Origin: Xenophilus sp. AP218F | GTDB taxonomy: Bacteria > Pseudomonadota > Gammaproteobacteria > Burkholderiales > Chromobacteriaceae | Assembly (NCBI GenBank): GCA_002213445.1 | Contig: NJIE01000024.1 | Location: 119,713 to 183,712, forward strand | DNA length: 64,000 nt | Reading direction: 5' to 3' | Part shown: in pieces, positions 36,380 through 47,686 of the stretch | Layout: each line of letters begins with the position of its first letter | Position numbering within the stretch: the first letter of the stretch is position 1 | Program-made: the position numbers and the translations under genes | The notes under the pieces: model-generated | What the model saw: the letters and a program-made list of their open reading frames with translations, nothing else | Database searches by the model: none | Told to the model about the DNA's origin: nothing

Positions 36380-37384
36380 TCAAGCCGCCAGCGAAACCGC
36401 CAGCGTCCGCATCGTCCGCCACGGCTCGCCCGGCTCGACGCCCTTGATCTGGCGATCGATGCGCGCGCATTCGGACAGCGCGTCCATCAGCTTGCGCGGG
36501 CCGATGCGGCGCAGCGCCGGCTCGGCCAGCTTCTGCTTTTCGCCCCACAGCCGCAGCTCGCGCGCCATGTCGCGCGGCTGGCGGCCTTCCTTCAGGCCCT
36601 GGCGCAGCTTGAGCAGCATGCGCACGTCTTCGGTGAGCGACCAGAGCACCAGCACCGGCGCTTCGCCTTCGGCCATCAGGCCGTCCAGCATGCGCGTGAG
36701 CCTGGGCGCGTCGCCGGCGAGCCAGGCCTCCGACAGCTGGAACACGTCGAAGCGCGCCACATTGGCCACCGCCGCCTGCAAATCGGCCAGGCTCAGCTCG
36801 CCCCTGGGGTAGAGCAAGGCCAGCTTGTCCACTTCCTGGCGCGCGGCCAGGAGGTTGCCCTCCACCCGCGCGACGAAAAACGCCAGCGCTTCCGGCCCCA
36901 GCTGCTGTCCCTGCGCCTTGAGCCGCTTGGCGATCCAGCCGGGCAGCTCGCCGCGGCCCACCGGCTTGGCCTCCACCACGTGGCCAGCCTTCTCCAGCGC
37001 GGTGAACCACTTGCTTTGCTGCTGGGTTTTATCCAGCTTGGGCAGGGTGATCAGGGTGATGGTGTCGTCGGGCAGACACGCGGCCAGCTGTTGCAGCGCC
37101 TCGCCGCCCTCCGCCCCGGGTTTGCCGCCGGGGATGCGGATTTCCAGCAGCTTGAGCGAGGCGAACAACGATACGCTGCTCATCGAATCGCGCAGTTGCG
37201 ACCAGTCGAAGCCGGCTTCCGCCGTCAGCACCTCGCGCTCCAGGTAGCCGGCGGCGCGCGCCGCCTGGCGCACGGCGTCGGCCGCTTCCAGCGCCAGCAG
37301 CGCTTCTTCGCCGTGCACCACGTACAAGGGCGCGAGGCCCTTGCCCAGCAGCGGCCCCAGCGCCTCAGGGCTTAGCGACGGCAT
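36380..37384 (-). CDS. holA: DNA polymerase III delta subunit HolA
   Basis: The delta subunit opens the beta sliding clamp within the clamp loader. The 334-residue protein fits the family: LGPLLGKGLAPLYVVHGEE at the start, FDWSQL and LLEIRIPGGKPG in domain I, and a helical C-terminal half with EGNLLAARQEVDKLALL. It overlaps the 3' end of lptE by 20 bases, as expected for leuS-lptE-holA. Confidence 0.95.
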   Translation of the reverse strand: MPSLSPEALGPLLGKGLAPLYVVHGEEALLALEAADAVRQAARAAGYLEREVLTAEAGFDWSQLRDSMSSVSLFASLKLLEIRIPGGKPGAEGGEALQQLAACLPDDTITLITLPKLDKTQQQSKWFTALEKAGHVVEAKPVGRGELPGWIAKRLKAQGQQLGPEALAFFVARVEGNLLAARQEVDKLALLYPRGELSLADLQAAVANVARFDVFQLSEAWLAGDAPRLTRMLDGLMAEGEAPVLVLWSLTEDVRMLLKLRQGLKEGRQPRDMARELRLWGEKQKLAEPALRRIGPRKLMDALSECARIDRQIKGVEPGEPWRTMRTLAVSLAA

Positions 37385-37922
37385 GGGCGGGCTGCTGGCT
37401 TTGCGGGCCGGCCAGCGGCGCGGCCGGCAGCTTGAGGTAGGACAGACGGCGCGCCGCCTGCTCGGCCGCGTCGCGGCGGGCGTCGGCCCAGATCAGGTTT
37501 TCTTCCTGCTCCTTGCCCAGAATGGCGGTATCCGAGTAATTCATGCTGCGACGCACGGTCACGGTCATGTCCGGCTCCACCGGCACGCCGCGAATCACGG
37601 TGCGGAAGGTGGCGGTATAGGTCAGCTGGTACTCGCTGATCTTGCCGCTGGTATTGATGGTGAGAATGTCCTTGGCCTGGTTCTCGTTCAGCACCGACAG
37701 CGTGGCTTCCGCGCCCTTGGGATCGCTCACCAGCGCAAGCTTGGGATTGCGGGCGAACACCAGCTGCAGGTCGCTGGCGATTTGCGCGCCGCTGGCCTCG
37801 AGATACAAGGTCTTGAACGGCAGGTCCTTGACGTTGCCGCCCAGGCCGCGCAGATGGAAACCGCAAGCGGTCAGCAGCATGGCCAGCGTAGCCAGCGCGA
37901 TCCAGTTCAGCGTCTGTTTCAT
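37365..37922 (-). CDS. lptE: LPS-assembly lipoprotein LptE
   Basis: LptE plugs the LptD barrel that inserts lipopolysaccharide into the outer membrane. From the ATG at 37922 the protein has 185 residues, with a lipobox LLTAC (Cys20) followed by GFHLRG, the family's hallmark. The body is a beta-sandwich with a C-terminal helix. A GGGAG ribosome site lies four bases before this ATG, favouring it over starts further upstream. It lies between leuS and holA. Confidence 0.94.
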   Translation of the reverse strand: MKQTLNWIALATLAMLLTACGFHLRGLGGNVKDLPFKTLYLEASGAQIASDLQLVFARNPKLALVSDPKGAEATLSVLNENQAKDILTINTSGKISEYQLTYTATFRTVIRGVPVEPDMTVTVRRSMNYSDTAILGKEQEENLIWADARRDAAEQAARRLSYLKLPAAPLAGPQSQQPAHAVAKP

Positions 37923-37954
37923 TTCACTCCCCAGTGGCGGACATGCCGCCATAT

Positions 37955-37986
37955 GAAAACGGTGCAAGACCGCGAGGCCTTGCACC
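37955..37986 (-). terminator. Terminator-like stem-loop between leuS and lptE
   Basis: GGTGCAAG and CTTGCACC pair around a ten-base loop, followed on the minus strand by GTTTTC. The T-run is short, so it probably only attenuates. A second GC-rich hairpin lies nearer the leuS stop (about 37990-38020). Confidence 0.5.
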
Positions 37987-38022
37987 GGAACGCGCCGCCC
38001 GCAAGCAGGCGGGCGCGCGGAC

Positions 38023-40659
<2,637 letters not shown>

Positions 40660-40684
40660 TCAGAAAATCGAAGTGAATGCGTCG

Positions 40685-40713
40685 ATTATATCGACAAAAG
40701 CGGCCAAAAGGGG
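40685..40713 (-). promoter_or_regulatory. Putative leuS promoter
   Basis: A consensus TATAAT (40685-40690, minus strand) is embedded in a small palindrome, GTCGA-N5-TCGAC (40681-40695). The -35 is weak. The short leader, about 38 nt, leaves no room for a T-box. Confidence 0.45.
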
Positions 40714-40762
40714 ATGGCAAAACTCGGACAAACTGTCCGATTTTCTTGGAGAAACAAGGCGT

Positions 40763-41566
40763 TCACCACAAGCGGTACAGCATTTCGCTGGCCATCACCG
40801 TCATCAGCAGGGCGAACGCCTTCTTGAGCCTGGCCACCGGCAGGCGGTGAGCCAGGCGCGCGCCCAGCGGCGCGCACAGCACCGTCATCAAGGTCAGCGC
40901 CAGCGTGGCGGGCAGATAGATGAAGCCCAGGCTGCCCCAGGGCAAGCCGGCCGCGCGCCAGCCGCCGGCAAGATAACCGGCCGCGCCGGCGACGGCGATG
41001 GGCCAGCCCAGGGCGGCGCTGGTGCCTATCGCCCGATGCAGCGGCGTTCCGCACCAGCTGAGGAAAGGCACGCTCATCGAGCCGCCGCCTATCCCCACCC
41101 AGCTGGAAATCATGCCGATGCCGCCGCCGGCCGCTGCCAGCCCTGCGCCGCCCGGCAGCGCGCGTCCGGCCTGGGGCTGCCGGCCGATCAGCATCTGCGC
41201 CGCCACCGCATAAGCGTAAATCACGAAGAACCAGCGCAGCGCGAGGCCGGGAATCCAGCCGGCGACCAGGCTCCCCGCCAGCGTGCCCAGCACCATGGCC
41301 GGCGCCATGCCGCGGACGATGCGCCAGTCCACCGCGCCTTTCTGGTGATGGGCGCGCACGCTGGAGGCGCTGGTGAACATCATCACCGCCAGCGAGGTGC
41401 CGATGGCCAGATGCTGGCCGTGCTCGCCGCCCAGGCCGGCCGCGGTCAGCGTCCCGGCCACCACCGGCACGATGATCAGCCCGCCGCCGACGCCGAGCAG
41501 CCCGGCCAGAAAGCCGGCGACCGCGCCAAAGGCCAGCAACACCGCCACCAGAGCCAGCGACAGCAT
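40763..41566 (-). CDS. TauE/SafE family permease
   Basis: The 267-residue protein has eight predicted membrane helices and two copies of the family motif: GFLAGLLGVGGGLIIVPV near the N terminus, and ISSWVGIGGGSMSVPFL in the second half. Members export sulfite, sulfoacetate or similar anions; the substrate here is unknown. The ATG at 41566 overlaps the stop of the upstream EVE gene (ATGA), so the two are co-translated. Confidence 0.9.
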   Translation of the reverse strand: MLSLALVAVLLAFGAVAGFLAGLLGVGGGLIIVPVVAGTLTAAGLGGEHGQHLAIGTSLAVMMFTSASSVRAHHQKGAVDWRIVRGMAPAMVLGTLAGSLVAGWIPGLALRWFFVIYAYAVAAQMLIGRQPQAGRALPGGAGLAAAGGGIGMISSWVGIGGGSMSVPFLSWCGTPLHRAIGTSAALGWPIAVAGAAGYLAGGWRAAGLPWGSLGFIYLPATLALTLMTVLCAPLGARLAHRLPVARLKKAFALLMTVMASEMLYRLW

Positions 41567-42024
41567 CACAGCACCTCGCGCAGCAGGTAATCCCACTCTT
41601 GCGCCGCGACCGGCGTGATCGACAGCCGGTTGCCGCGCTTGAGCACGGCCATGCCCTCAAGCATGGGGTGCCGGCGCAGTTCGGCCATCGACACCAGCCG
41701 CGTCTTCTTGACGAAGCGGACATCCACGCACAGCCAGCGCGGCTTGGCCGGGTCGGATTTGGGATCGTGATAGGGGCTGGCCGGATCGAACTGGCTGGAA
41801 TCCGGATGCGCCGGCGCGGCCACCTCGGCGATGCCGGCGATGCCCGGCTCCGGACAGGACGAATGCCAGAACAACAGCAAATCGCCCACCCGCATCTCGT
41901 CGCGCATGAAGTTGCGCGCCTGGTAATTGCGCACGCCGGTCCACTCGAACAATTTTTGCGGTTCGGCGGCCAGGTGGTCGATCGAGGTTTCGTCCGGTTC
42001 GGACTTCATCAGCCAATAGCGCAT
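41566..42024 (-). CDS. EVE domain protein
   Basis: The 152-residue protein is a stand-alone EVE domain, a PUA-like fold thought to bind modified nucleic acid bases. MRYWLMKSEPDETSIDHL, the aromatic WTGVRNYQARNFMRDEM and GDLLLFWHSSC are the typical pocket segments. It overlaps the downstream permease gene by an ATGA, but no functional link is known. Confidence 0.93.
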   Translation of the reverse strand: MRYWLMKSEPDETSIDHLAAEPQKLFEWTGVRNYQARNFMRDEMRVGDLLLFWHSSCPEPGIAGIAEVAAPAHPDSSQFDPASPYHDPKSDPAKPRWLCVDVRFVKKTRLVSMAELRRHPMLEGMAVLKRGNRLSITPVAAQEWDYLLREVL

Positions 42025-42132
42025 GGGAAATATCTGTTAATCGCTGAGTGGAAAGGAACATCGCCGCTCAATACTACTAAAAAGATCGGCGCTTATGCTG
42101 CAAACCATCAGAACCCGCACAGGGAGATTGCG

Positions 42133-42300
42133 ATGAAAGCCTGGATGCTGAGCCTTGCCCTTGCCGCCGGCCTGGGCGGATGCGTGGTGGCCCCGCCGCG
42201 CGTGACGATCGCCCCCGCGCGCCCGCGCATCGTCGCGCCGATGGCGGTGGAGCCGGTGGTGGTGGAACCAGCGTTCGTCCCGCGTTACGGCTGGCGCTGA
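42133..42300 (+). CDS. Small putative lipoprotein
   Basis: A 55-residue protein with a hydrophobic leader ending in a lipobox LGGC (Cys17). A short tail rich in Pro, Val and Ala follows, ending in RYGWR. An AGGGAG ribosome site lies eight bases upstream. Too small to assign a function. Its end overlaps by 16 bases the end of the convergent DUF1294 gene. Confidence 0.65.
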   Translation: MKAWMLSLALAAGLGGCVVAPPRVTIAPARPRIVAPMAVEPVVVEPAFVPRYGWR

Positions 42301-42566
42301 CCCCACCATAACAACCACAGCAACAGGACGTTGCCCAGCGCGCTCAGCCAGAACAGGCTGCGAAACGGCTGCTTGCGGGTCTTGTGCCGCAACAGACGCC
42401 GGGCCAGCCACGCGCCTGGCCAGCCGCCCGCGAGCGCGAGCAGATGCAGCCTCGCCTCCGGCGTGCGCCATGTCCCCAACCGCGCCGCGCGCTTGTCGCG
42501 CCAATAGACGGCAAACGTGGTCAGGCTGATCGCCGCCAGCCAGATGGCCATGATCTTTGCGCCCAT
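42285..42566 (-). CDS. DUF1294 membrane protein
   Basis: The 93-residue protein has two membrane helices and the family pattern YWRDKRAARLGTWRTPEARL, then GGWPGAWLARRLLRHKTRK, then QPFR. In other bacteria this domain often sits behind a cold-shock domain; here it stands alone. It starts just after fau on the same strand. An alternative ATG lies five codons in. Confidence 0.88.
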   Translation of the reverse strand: MGAKIMAIWLAAISLTTFAVYWRDKRAARLGTWRTPEARLHLLALAGGWPGAWLARRLLRHKTRKQPFRSLFWLSALGNVLLLWLLWWGQRQP

Positions 42567-42578
42567 TCCGGCTCCGCT

Positions 42579-43229
42579 TTATTTTTCATCAACCCGGATC
42601 AAGACGGCATCCCCCGCTCGGCGCAATGGCAGGCGGCGCAAGCCCGATTCGGTCAACAGATAGTCCAGCCTCACGTCCCACGCCTCGCGCGGCACTCGCG
42701 CCACTCGCTGGCAATCGAAGGCGACGCCCACCAGCAGGGGCTTGCCGCGGGCCGCGCGGCGGCGGCGAAACGCCAGCGTGCTGTCGTAAAACCCGCCGCC
42801 CTGCCCCATGCGATAGCCGTCGTCGTCCACGCCCAGCAGCGGCACGAACAGCACATCCAGCCGCTCGGCGCGCAGGCGGGGGCCATCATATTCCACGATG
42901 CGGTAGCGGGGATGGCGATACCAGCGGTCGGCCGCGCCCAGGCGGGTGAACCACAGACGCCGGCCGCGAGCCGGAATCTGCGGCAGATACACCTCGGCGC
43001 CGCGCCGCAGGGCCTCGTTGAGCAGGACGAACAGATCGAGCTCGGAACCGGCGGCCAGGTAGCCGCCTATGCGTTTGCCGCGACGGAGCAAGCGGCTGGC
43101 GTGACGGGCGATGTCGCGCATCGCCGCGGCGCGGTAAGCCGCCGGCAGCGCCATGCGCGCGCGGCGAATGCGGCGTCGTAGCGCCTGTTTGTCTGCGGGG
43201 GTATCGGGGGGGGCGGTAAGCAAGGTCAT
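42579..43229 (-). CDS. fau: 5-formyltetrahydrofolate cyclo-ligase
   Basis: This enzyme converts 5-formyl-THF to 5,10-methenyl-THF using ATP. The 216-residue protein has the family's RRRIRRAR start, YLPQIPARGRRLWF, and the ATP-binding GYRMGQGGGFYDSTLA. It lies directly downstream of 6S RNA, the zapA-ssrS-fau order conserved widely in proteobacteria. The ATG at 43229 begins the conserved part, and an upstream extension would run into the RNA gene. Confidence 0.93.
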   Translation of the reverse strand: MTLLTAPPDTPADKQALRRRIRRARMALPAAYRAAAMRDIARHASRLLRRGKRIGGYLAAGSELDLFVLLNEALRRGAEVYLPQIPARGRRLWFTRLGAADRWYRHPRYRIVEYDGPRLRAERLDVLFVPLLGVDDDGYRMGQGGGFYDSTLAFRRRRAARGKPLLVGVAFDCQRVARVPREAWDVRLDYLLTESGLRRLPLRRAGDAVLIRVDEK

Positions 43230-43239
43230 CGGGAGGGGG

Positions 43240-43422
43240 AGACCCCCGCGAGTGTCGTTCCGGCTAAATTCGCTTGTACCCTGTTTCCAGGGGGGGCCGC
43301 CTGCCAGACATTTCGGGCGCATCCTCGAAGGGACGCGACACACCCATGACTCACGCTGGCGACCAAAAGCGAACGCATTGGTACAAAGGAATTGTGTGCC
43401 TTCACGAACACCGCAGGGGATA
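43240..43422 (-). ncRNA. ssrS: 6S RNA
   Basis: 6S RNA binds sigma-70 RNA polymerase and represses it in stationary phase. On the minus strand the RNA begins near CCCCTGCGGTGTTCGT, and its 3' part (ACGACACTCGCGGGG) pairs with this to close a long rod of about 180 nt, with a large central bulge. Its position between zapA and fau is the conserved location. The exact ends are inferred from the closing stem. Confidence 0.88.
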
Positions 43423-43449
43423 AACCGACCTTTAGCGTCACCAGCAAGC

Positions 43450-43761
43450 CTAGAACAGCGCCTGCTGGCTGCGAGCCAGGGCTGCGTCTGCCGCCTCGCT
43501 CATACTGCGTATTTTACGTTGAAACGCCTCAATCTCCAAGCCTTCTCCCACTTTTGTTTTCAACAAATCGTGGGCGATGTTGAGCGCGGCCATGATGGCG
43601 ATCTTGTCGGTATCCATCACCTTGCCGTGCTGCTGGATGTTGGCGATCTTGCCTTCCAACAGGCGCACGGCCTCCTGCAAGGTTGCCTTTTCCTCCGGCG
43701 GCGTGCCGATGGTGAACTGCCGGCCCAGCAGTTCGATGTCTACCTGAACCACGTCGCTCAT
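43450..43761 (-). CDS. zapA: Cell division protein ZapA
   Basis: ZapA bundles FtsZ filaments at the division ring. The 103-residue protein fits the family: VDIELLGRQFTIGTPPEEKATL, a globular N-terminal part, and a long C-terminal coiled coil with IAIMAALNIAHDLL. It overlaps the upstream zapB-like gene by an ATGA and is followed by 6S RNA. Confidence 0.95.
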   Translation of the reverse strand: MSDVVQVDIELLGRQFTIGTPPEEKATLQEAVRLLEGKIANIQQHGKVMDTDKIAIMAALNIAHDLLKTKVGEGLEIEAFQRKIRSMSEAADAALARSQQALF

Positions 43762-43967
43762 TGCTCATCCTCCGTCGCCCTGGGCAGGCGCTCCACCAGC
43801 GCGGCCACCCGGCTGCGGGTTTCGTTCACGCGGAAATTCAGCTCGGCGTTTTCCTTCAGCGCTTCGGACAGCGCCTCGGCAAAACGTGCGTTCTGGGTTT
43901 CCAGCTCCCCGATGCGGGCGATCAGCGCCACAACCCGGGATTCGAGATATTCCAGTTCCTTGTCCAT
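43758..43967 (-). CDS. zapB: ZapB-like coiled-coil protein
   Basis: The 69-residue protein is almost all coiled coil, with heptads through LESRVVALIARIGELETQN. In betaproteobacteria a small coiled-coil protein of this size lies just upstream of zapA and is grouped with the ZapB/TIGR02449 proteins. Its stop overlaps the zapA start. The role as a Z-ring partner of ZapA is inferred from family and position. Confidence 0.85.
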   Translation of the reverse strand: MDKELEYLESRVVALIARIGELETQNARFAEALSEALKENAELNFRVNETRSRVAALVERLPRATEDEQ

Positions 43968-43988
43968 GGCGGCGAGGATAACGGGCGA

Positions 43989-44858
43989 CTAGTTGGGCGT
44001 CAAACCCAGCCGCTTGCGCCCTGTGTCCAGCACGGTACACAAGCGGGCCGCGCCGTCCGTCAGCCGCGGACCGGGCACGCTGATGGCGTCGTCCGCCAAC
44101 ACGAACAGCGCGTTGCCGGCCACCGCCGGCATCGCCTCCCAACGCCGCCACATCGCCAGCGCGGCGGCGTCGCCGGCCACGATCACCTGGGGACGGGCCG
44201 CCACCACCGCCGCCGCGCTCACCTGCGGCGCGGGCAGGTTCAGTTGGGCAAAAACATTCACCCCGCCGCACAGGCGGATCAGCGAATCGATAAAGCTCTT
44301 GCCGCTGACCGTGAAGATGGGCGCGGCGCTCACCTGATAGAACACCTTGACCGGCGGACGCTTGCGGTAGCGCTCGCCCAGCGCCGCCAGCCGCTCCCGA
44401 TAGCGGGTGGCCGCTTCGCGCGCCTGGCTGGCGGTGCCGGCCAATTCGCCCAGGCGGGTGATCTCCAGCGGCACGTCATTGGGCTGCAGGGGATGGCTGA
44501 TGAACACCGGCACGCCCAAGCGCCGCAATCGTTGCAGCTCGCGCTGCGAGCCGCCGTCGCTCCACGCCACCACCAGATCGGGCTTCTGGCGCAATACCGC
44601 CTCCAGACTGATGCCGGTGAAACTGCCCACCCGCGGCAGCTTTCTGGCCGCCTCTGGGTGATTGCTGTACTCCACCGTCGCCACCACCTTGTCGCCCGCG
44701 CCGGCGGCGAACAGCATTTCGGTGGCGTGCGGCACCAGGCTGACGATGCGCCGCGCCGGCTCGCGCAGCGTCACCTGCAGGCCCGCTCCGTCTTCGACAG
44801 TGATGGCGGCCGAAGCCAAGGCCGGCCAGCAACAGGACAAGATCAGCCAACGCTTCAC
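43989..44858 (-). CDS. btuF: Periplasmic vitamin B12-binding protein BtuF-like
   Basis: This is the likely periplasmic carrier of cobalamin or cobinamide for an inner-membrane ABC importer. The 289-residue protein has a signal peptide and the type III binding-protein layout: RRIVSLVPHATEMLFAAGA, VGSFTGISLEAVL, KPDLVVAW. The GTG at 44858 is chosen because GGGAGAG precedes it and it overlaps the cobU stop (GTGA). No btuC or btuD lies in the window, so the permease must be elsewhere. Confidence 0.9.
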   Translation of the reverse strand: MKRWLILSCCWPALASAAITVEDGAGLQVTLREPARRIVSLVPHATEMLFAAGAGDKVVATVEYSNHPEAARKLPRVGSFTGISLEAVLRQKPDLVVAWSDGGSQRELQRLRRLGVPVFISHPLQPNDVPLEITRLGELAGTASQAREAATRYRERLAALGERYRKRPPVKVFYQVSAAPIFTVSGKSFIDSLIRLCGGVNVFAQLNLPAPQVSAAAVVAARPQVIVAGDAAALAMWRRWEAMPAVAGNALFVLADDAISVPGPRLTDGAARLCTVLDTGRKRLGLTPN

Positions 44859-45388
44859 GCGCGCTCTCCCTTCAAGATCAGCGGCAAGCCGCAAGCCACC
44901 AGCGTCACCCGCTGGCAGACGGCGGCCACTTGCTGATTCAGGCGACCCAGCTCATCGACGAAGCGGCGCGTCTCGCGATCGCCGGACACCACGCCCCAGC
45001 CCACCTCGTTGCTGACCAGCAGCGCCTCGCCGCGCAGGGCGGCCAGGGCCGCCAGCAGCGCGCCGCGCTCGGCCAGATACGCGGCCTCGTCAAAACCATC
45101 CTCGGTAAAAAAGCGCATCAGCCACATGCCCAGGCAATCGATCAGCAGCAGCCCGTCCGCCGTGTCATGGCGACGGAGAGCGGCGGCCAGCTCGCGGCCG
45201 ACCTCCTCCAGCGCCCAGCCGGGCGGCCGCCGCGCGCGATGATGCTCGACGCGGGCGGCGAACTCGGCGTCGCCGCCGCGCAGCTCGGCGGTGGCGAAGT
45301 AAGTCACCGGCCCGGGGTGCGCCAGGGCCAGGGTTTCGGCGTGGCGGCTCTTGCCGCTGCGCGCGCCGCCGCTGATCAGGTGGGGCAT
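44855..45388 (-). CDS. cobU: Adenosylcobinamide kinase/guanylyltransferase
   Basis: CobU phosphorylates adenosylcobinamide and then attaches GMP, in assembly of the B12 nucleotide loop. The 177-residue protein opens with the P-loop SGGARSGKSRHAE, followed by YFATAE. VSNEVGWGVV and the ETRRFVDELGRLNQQVA region complete the family pattern. It begins three bases after btuB and overlaps btuF. Confidence 0.95.
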   Translation of the reverse strand: MPHLISGGARSGKSRHAETLALAHPGPVTYFATAELRGGDAEFAARVEHHRARRPPGWALEEVGRELAAALRRHDTADGLLLIDCLGMWLMRFFTEDGFDEAAYLAERGALLAALAALRGEALLVSNEVGWGVVSGDRETRRFVDELGRLNQQVAAVCQRVTLVACGLPLILKGERA

Positions 45389-45391
45389 GGG

Positions 45392-47341
45392 TCAGAACTC
45401 GTACGTAACCGCAGCTTGATAATTGCGGCCATTCGCCGGATACAGCGCGATATCGCCAGTTGCCGCATTTGCGTTGGCGTAACTGGCATAACGCTTATCC
45501 AGCAAGTTGTTGACGCTGACATTTGCGGAAAGGCGCTTATCAAACCGGTATACGTACTTGACGTCCAAAACGGTATACGCTGGCAATTTGCTCGGGAAGA
45601 TATTTCGCTGATCGTTGTCGTAATGTTGCTCGGAAACATATTGAGCGGCCAAGGCCAGCTTGTTGCTATCGTTGACTTTCCAGGCTGCGGACAGATTAGC
45701 CATCAGCTTGGGCACCATGGGAATGGTATTGCCGGCCAGACCGTAGCCTTCGCGGAAGGTAGCTTGCGTCCACGTCAGATTGCCGCCAACCTCAAGCGAA
45801 GGCGCAACCTGGGCTCTGCCCTCCAACTCCAGCCCTTGATGGCGAGTCTTCGGCAGGTTGGTATTGACTCCCATGGGACCGACAAATTTCAGGAAAGCGA
45901 TCTCATTGGCAAGGTCATTCCGGAAGAATGCGGCCTTGAGACGGGCAAGCTCTCCAGCCCACTCGACACCCAGTTCTTTATCGTGAGAAAGCTGCGGCAC
46001 CAAAGGAGAGCCTGCGGTATACAGCACCTCGTCCGAGTTGCCCAAACGGAAGCTCTGGCCCATGCGCGCGTAAGCTGCCCAGCCATTGCCAAACGCCTGC
46101 TTCAAACCCAGCGACCATGCGTGCAGGCTGGTATCGATGGTTGATAGCGTGCGGCTGCTCGAATCGGCCACCGTATCATCCACTAGCTGTTGACGTCCTC
46201 CGGCCGATACCGTCGCGCCCTGCCAGGGTTTGAACTGACCTTCCAGAAAATATCCGGTCCGCTTTTGCGCTGCGCTGTTGCCGCCATCCACAGCGGAACT
46301 GGCGCTCAACCAATCCACGCCGAACGTCAGTTCATGCGCACCCAAAGGCAGCGCGTAACGTGCCGAGCCCGTGTTCTCGCTCTGCGTGCGGCTATCTGCG
46401 TAGATAAAGCCCGGATAGTGATAACGAGCCGAGGTATCCTTGCTCCTGCGACTGACATCGGCATAAAGCGTGCCCGAACCGATATCCTGACTCAAGGAAA
46501 CGCCACCACTGCTGCTTGCCACCGACATGGAGTCATCGGGAGAGAAGGTTGCCGTCGGGTAGTTCGCCAAGGGATCCAGGCCTTTGGCCGGATTAGACGT
46601 CAGATATCCCGGCAACCTCAAACCCTGGCTGGAGGTTTTGGCGAAGAACTTGATATTGCCGCTATCGCGCTTAAGAGTTAGCGCAATATTCGCGCTATCG
46701 TTGCGCTCTGCATTGTTTTGCCGATAATTGTCGGTTTTGAGCGACTGAATATTGCCATCCAGAGCAACAAACTGATTGGCTGCATGCAAGTTGGCATCCA
46801 GTTGGCGAAGGTCATAGCTCCCGCCAGTCAACGTCACATCGCCGCTCACGCCCACGGAAGAGCCCGACTTGGTGATGATGTTGATTACCCCACCTGTCGT
46901 CCCTCCGCCATAAGCCACGCTACCCGCGCCGCGAACGATCTCAATGCGTTCAATGCTGGCCAGGGAAACCGCGCCCAAGTTGGGCGACGCCAGATCATTG
47001 GTATTTTGCCGTACGCCATCCACCAGAATCAGGGTATTGCTGCTGGCCGTCATGCCGAAGCCGCGCAAATCAACCGCAGAAGCGCCGGCCGAGCCGCTAT
47101 TGTTGAACACATGCACGCCGGCATATTCGGACAGCACGCCCTGAACGGAGCGAGCCGCGCTGTTGGCAATCTGCTCGGATGTCACCACGGTGACGCTGGC
47201 CGGGATATCAGCCAGTTTCTGCGGTACTTTGCTCGCCGTCACGATCACCGGGTCGCCGGCGAATTGCGGCAGATTGTCGGCCTGGGCAAGGCCGGCGCAG
47301 GCCAGAGCCACCAGGGCGGCGCAGGTTTGGGGTTTGAACAT
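45392..47341 (-). CDS. btuB: TonB-dependent vitamin B12 receptor BtuB-like
   Basis: This is an outer-membrane 22-strand gated channel for corrinoids. The 649-residue protein has a signal peptide (cleavage after AQA), a TonB-box region (DPVIVTASK), and a plug domain with RGFGMTASSNTLILVDGVR and the GGTTGGVINI motif. A barrel follows, ending in the C-terminal signature VTYEF. A B12 riboswitch lies in its leader, which supports corrinoids as substrate. Base composition is clearly less GC-rich than cobU, cobT or cobS beside it: bases 46681-46740 contain only 28 G/C of 60. This suggests acquisition or replacement. Confidence 0.9.
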   Translation of the reverse strand: MFKPQTCAALVALACAGLAQADNLPQFAGDPVIVTASKVPQKLADIPASVTVVTSEQIANSAARSVQGVLSEYAGVHVFNNSGSAGASAVDLRGFGMTASSNTLILVDGVRQNTNDLASPNLGAVSLASIERIEIVRGAGSVAYGGGTTGGVINIITKSGSSVGVSGDVTLTGGSYDLRQLDANLHAANQFVALDGNIQSLKTDNYRQNNAERNDSANIALTLKRDSGNIKFFAKTSSQGLRLPGYLTSNPAKGLDPLANYPTATFSPDDSMSVASSSGGVSLSQDIGSGTLYADVSRRSKDTSARYHYPGFIYADSRTQSENTGSARYALPLGAHELTFGVDWLSASSAVDGGNSAAQKRTGYFLEGQFKPWQGATVSAGGRQQLVDDTVADSSSRTLSTIDTSLHAWSLGLKQAFGNGWAAYARMGQSFRLGNSDEVLYTAGSPLVPQLSHDKELGVEWAGELARLKAAFFRNDLANEIAFLKFVGPMGVNTNLPKTRHQGLELEGRAQVAPSLEVGGNLTWTQATFREGYGLAGNTIPMVPKLMANLSAAWKVNDSNKLALAAQYVSEQHYDNDQRNIFPSKLPAYTVLDVKYVYRFDKRLSANVSVNNLLDKRYASYANANAATGDIALYPANGRNYQAAVTYEF

Positions 47342-47368
47342 GAAACACACTCCACGATTTTGATGGGC

Positions 47369-47382
47369 GCCCGCCAGCGGGC
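47369..47382 (-). other. Hairpin near the btuB ribosome-binding site
   Basis: The palindrome GCCCGCCAGCGGGC lies about 28 bases upstream of the btuB ATG, just before the GTGGAG ribosome site. It could be part of the riboswitch expression platform. Confidence 0.35.
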
Positions 47383-47470
47383 AAACGTTGAGTGCGAAGA
47401 GGGAAAAATTGAAGGACGGCACGGGTAGACCGGAACGCCTGTCGGATCGCCTCCCCGCGATACTCCAGTG

Positions 47471-47680
47471 CGGCCCGTCTCCGGCGGGCCGCGCGTCAGG
47501 CCGGTCTCCGGGCTGGGTCTTGCGGCTGACGCGCCTTCCCGTCGCATTAGACAGTGGCATTCGCGTCGCCTGGGCGCGTGACGCGCCAGACCTTACCGTT
47601 GCGGGGGCAGCGCCGGGTTTTCACCGGCTTCCCGTTTCACCCGCGGCGCATGAAATTGCGCGATTGCGGGCACCTGAACG
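47471..47680 (-). promoter_or_regulatory. Cobalamin riboswitch
   Basis: The minus strand carries the B12-box core with GCCGGTGAAAACCCGGC followed by GCTGCCCCCGCAACGGTAA, then the conserved 3' element CCCGGAGACCGGCC. These are diagnostic for adenosylcobalamin riboswitches. A strong GCGGCCCG/CGGGCCGC hairpin at 47471-47492 follows and may be the switch. It should repress btuB-cobU-btuF when B12 is plentiful. Confidence 0.93.
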
Positions 47681-47686
47681 GGGGCG

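Noticed and set aside
43226..43447. A 73-codon frame between fau and zapA
   Set aside because: It covers the 6S RNA rod structure and is not a protein gene.
47342..47560. An N-terminal extension of btuB by 73 codons
   Set aside because: The ATG at 47341 begins a proper signal peptide, while the extension runs back into the riboswitch leader.
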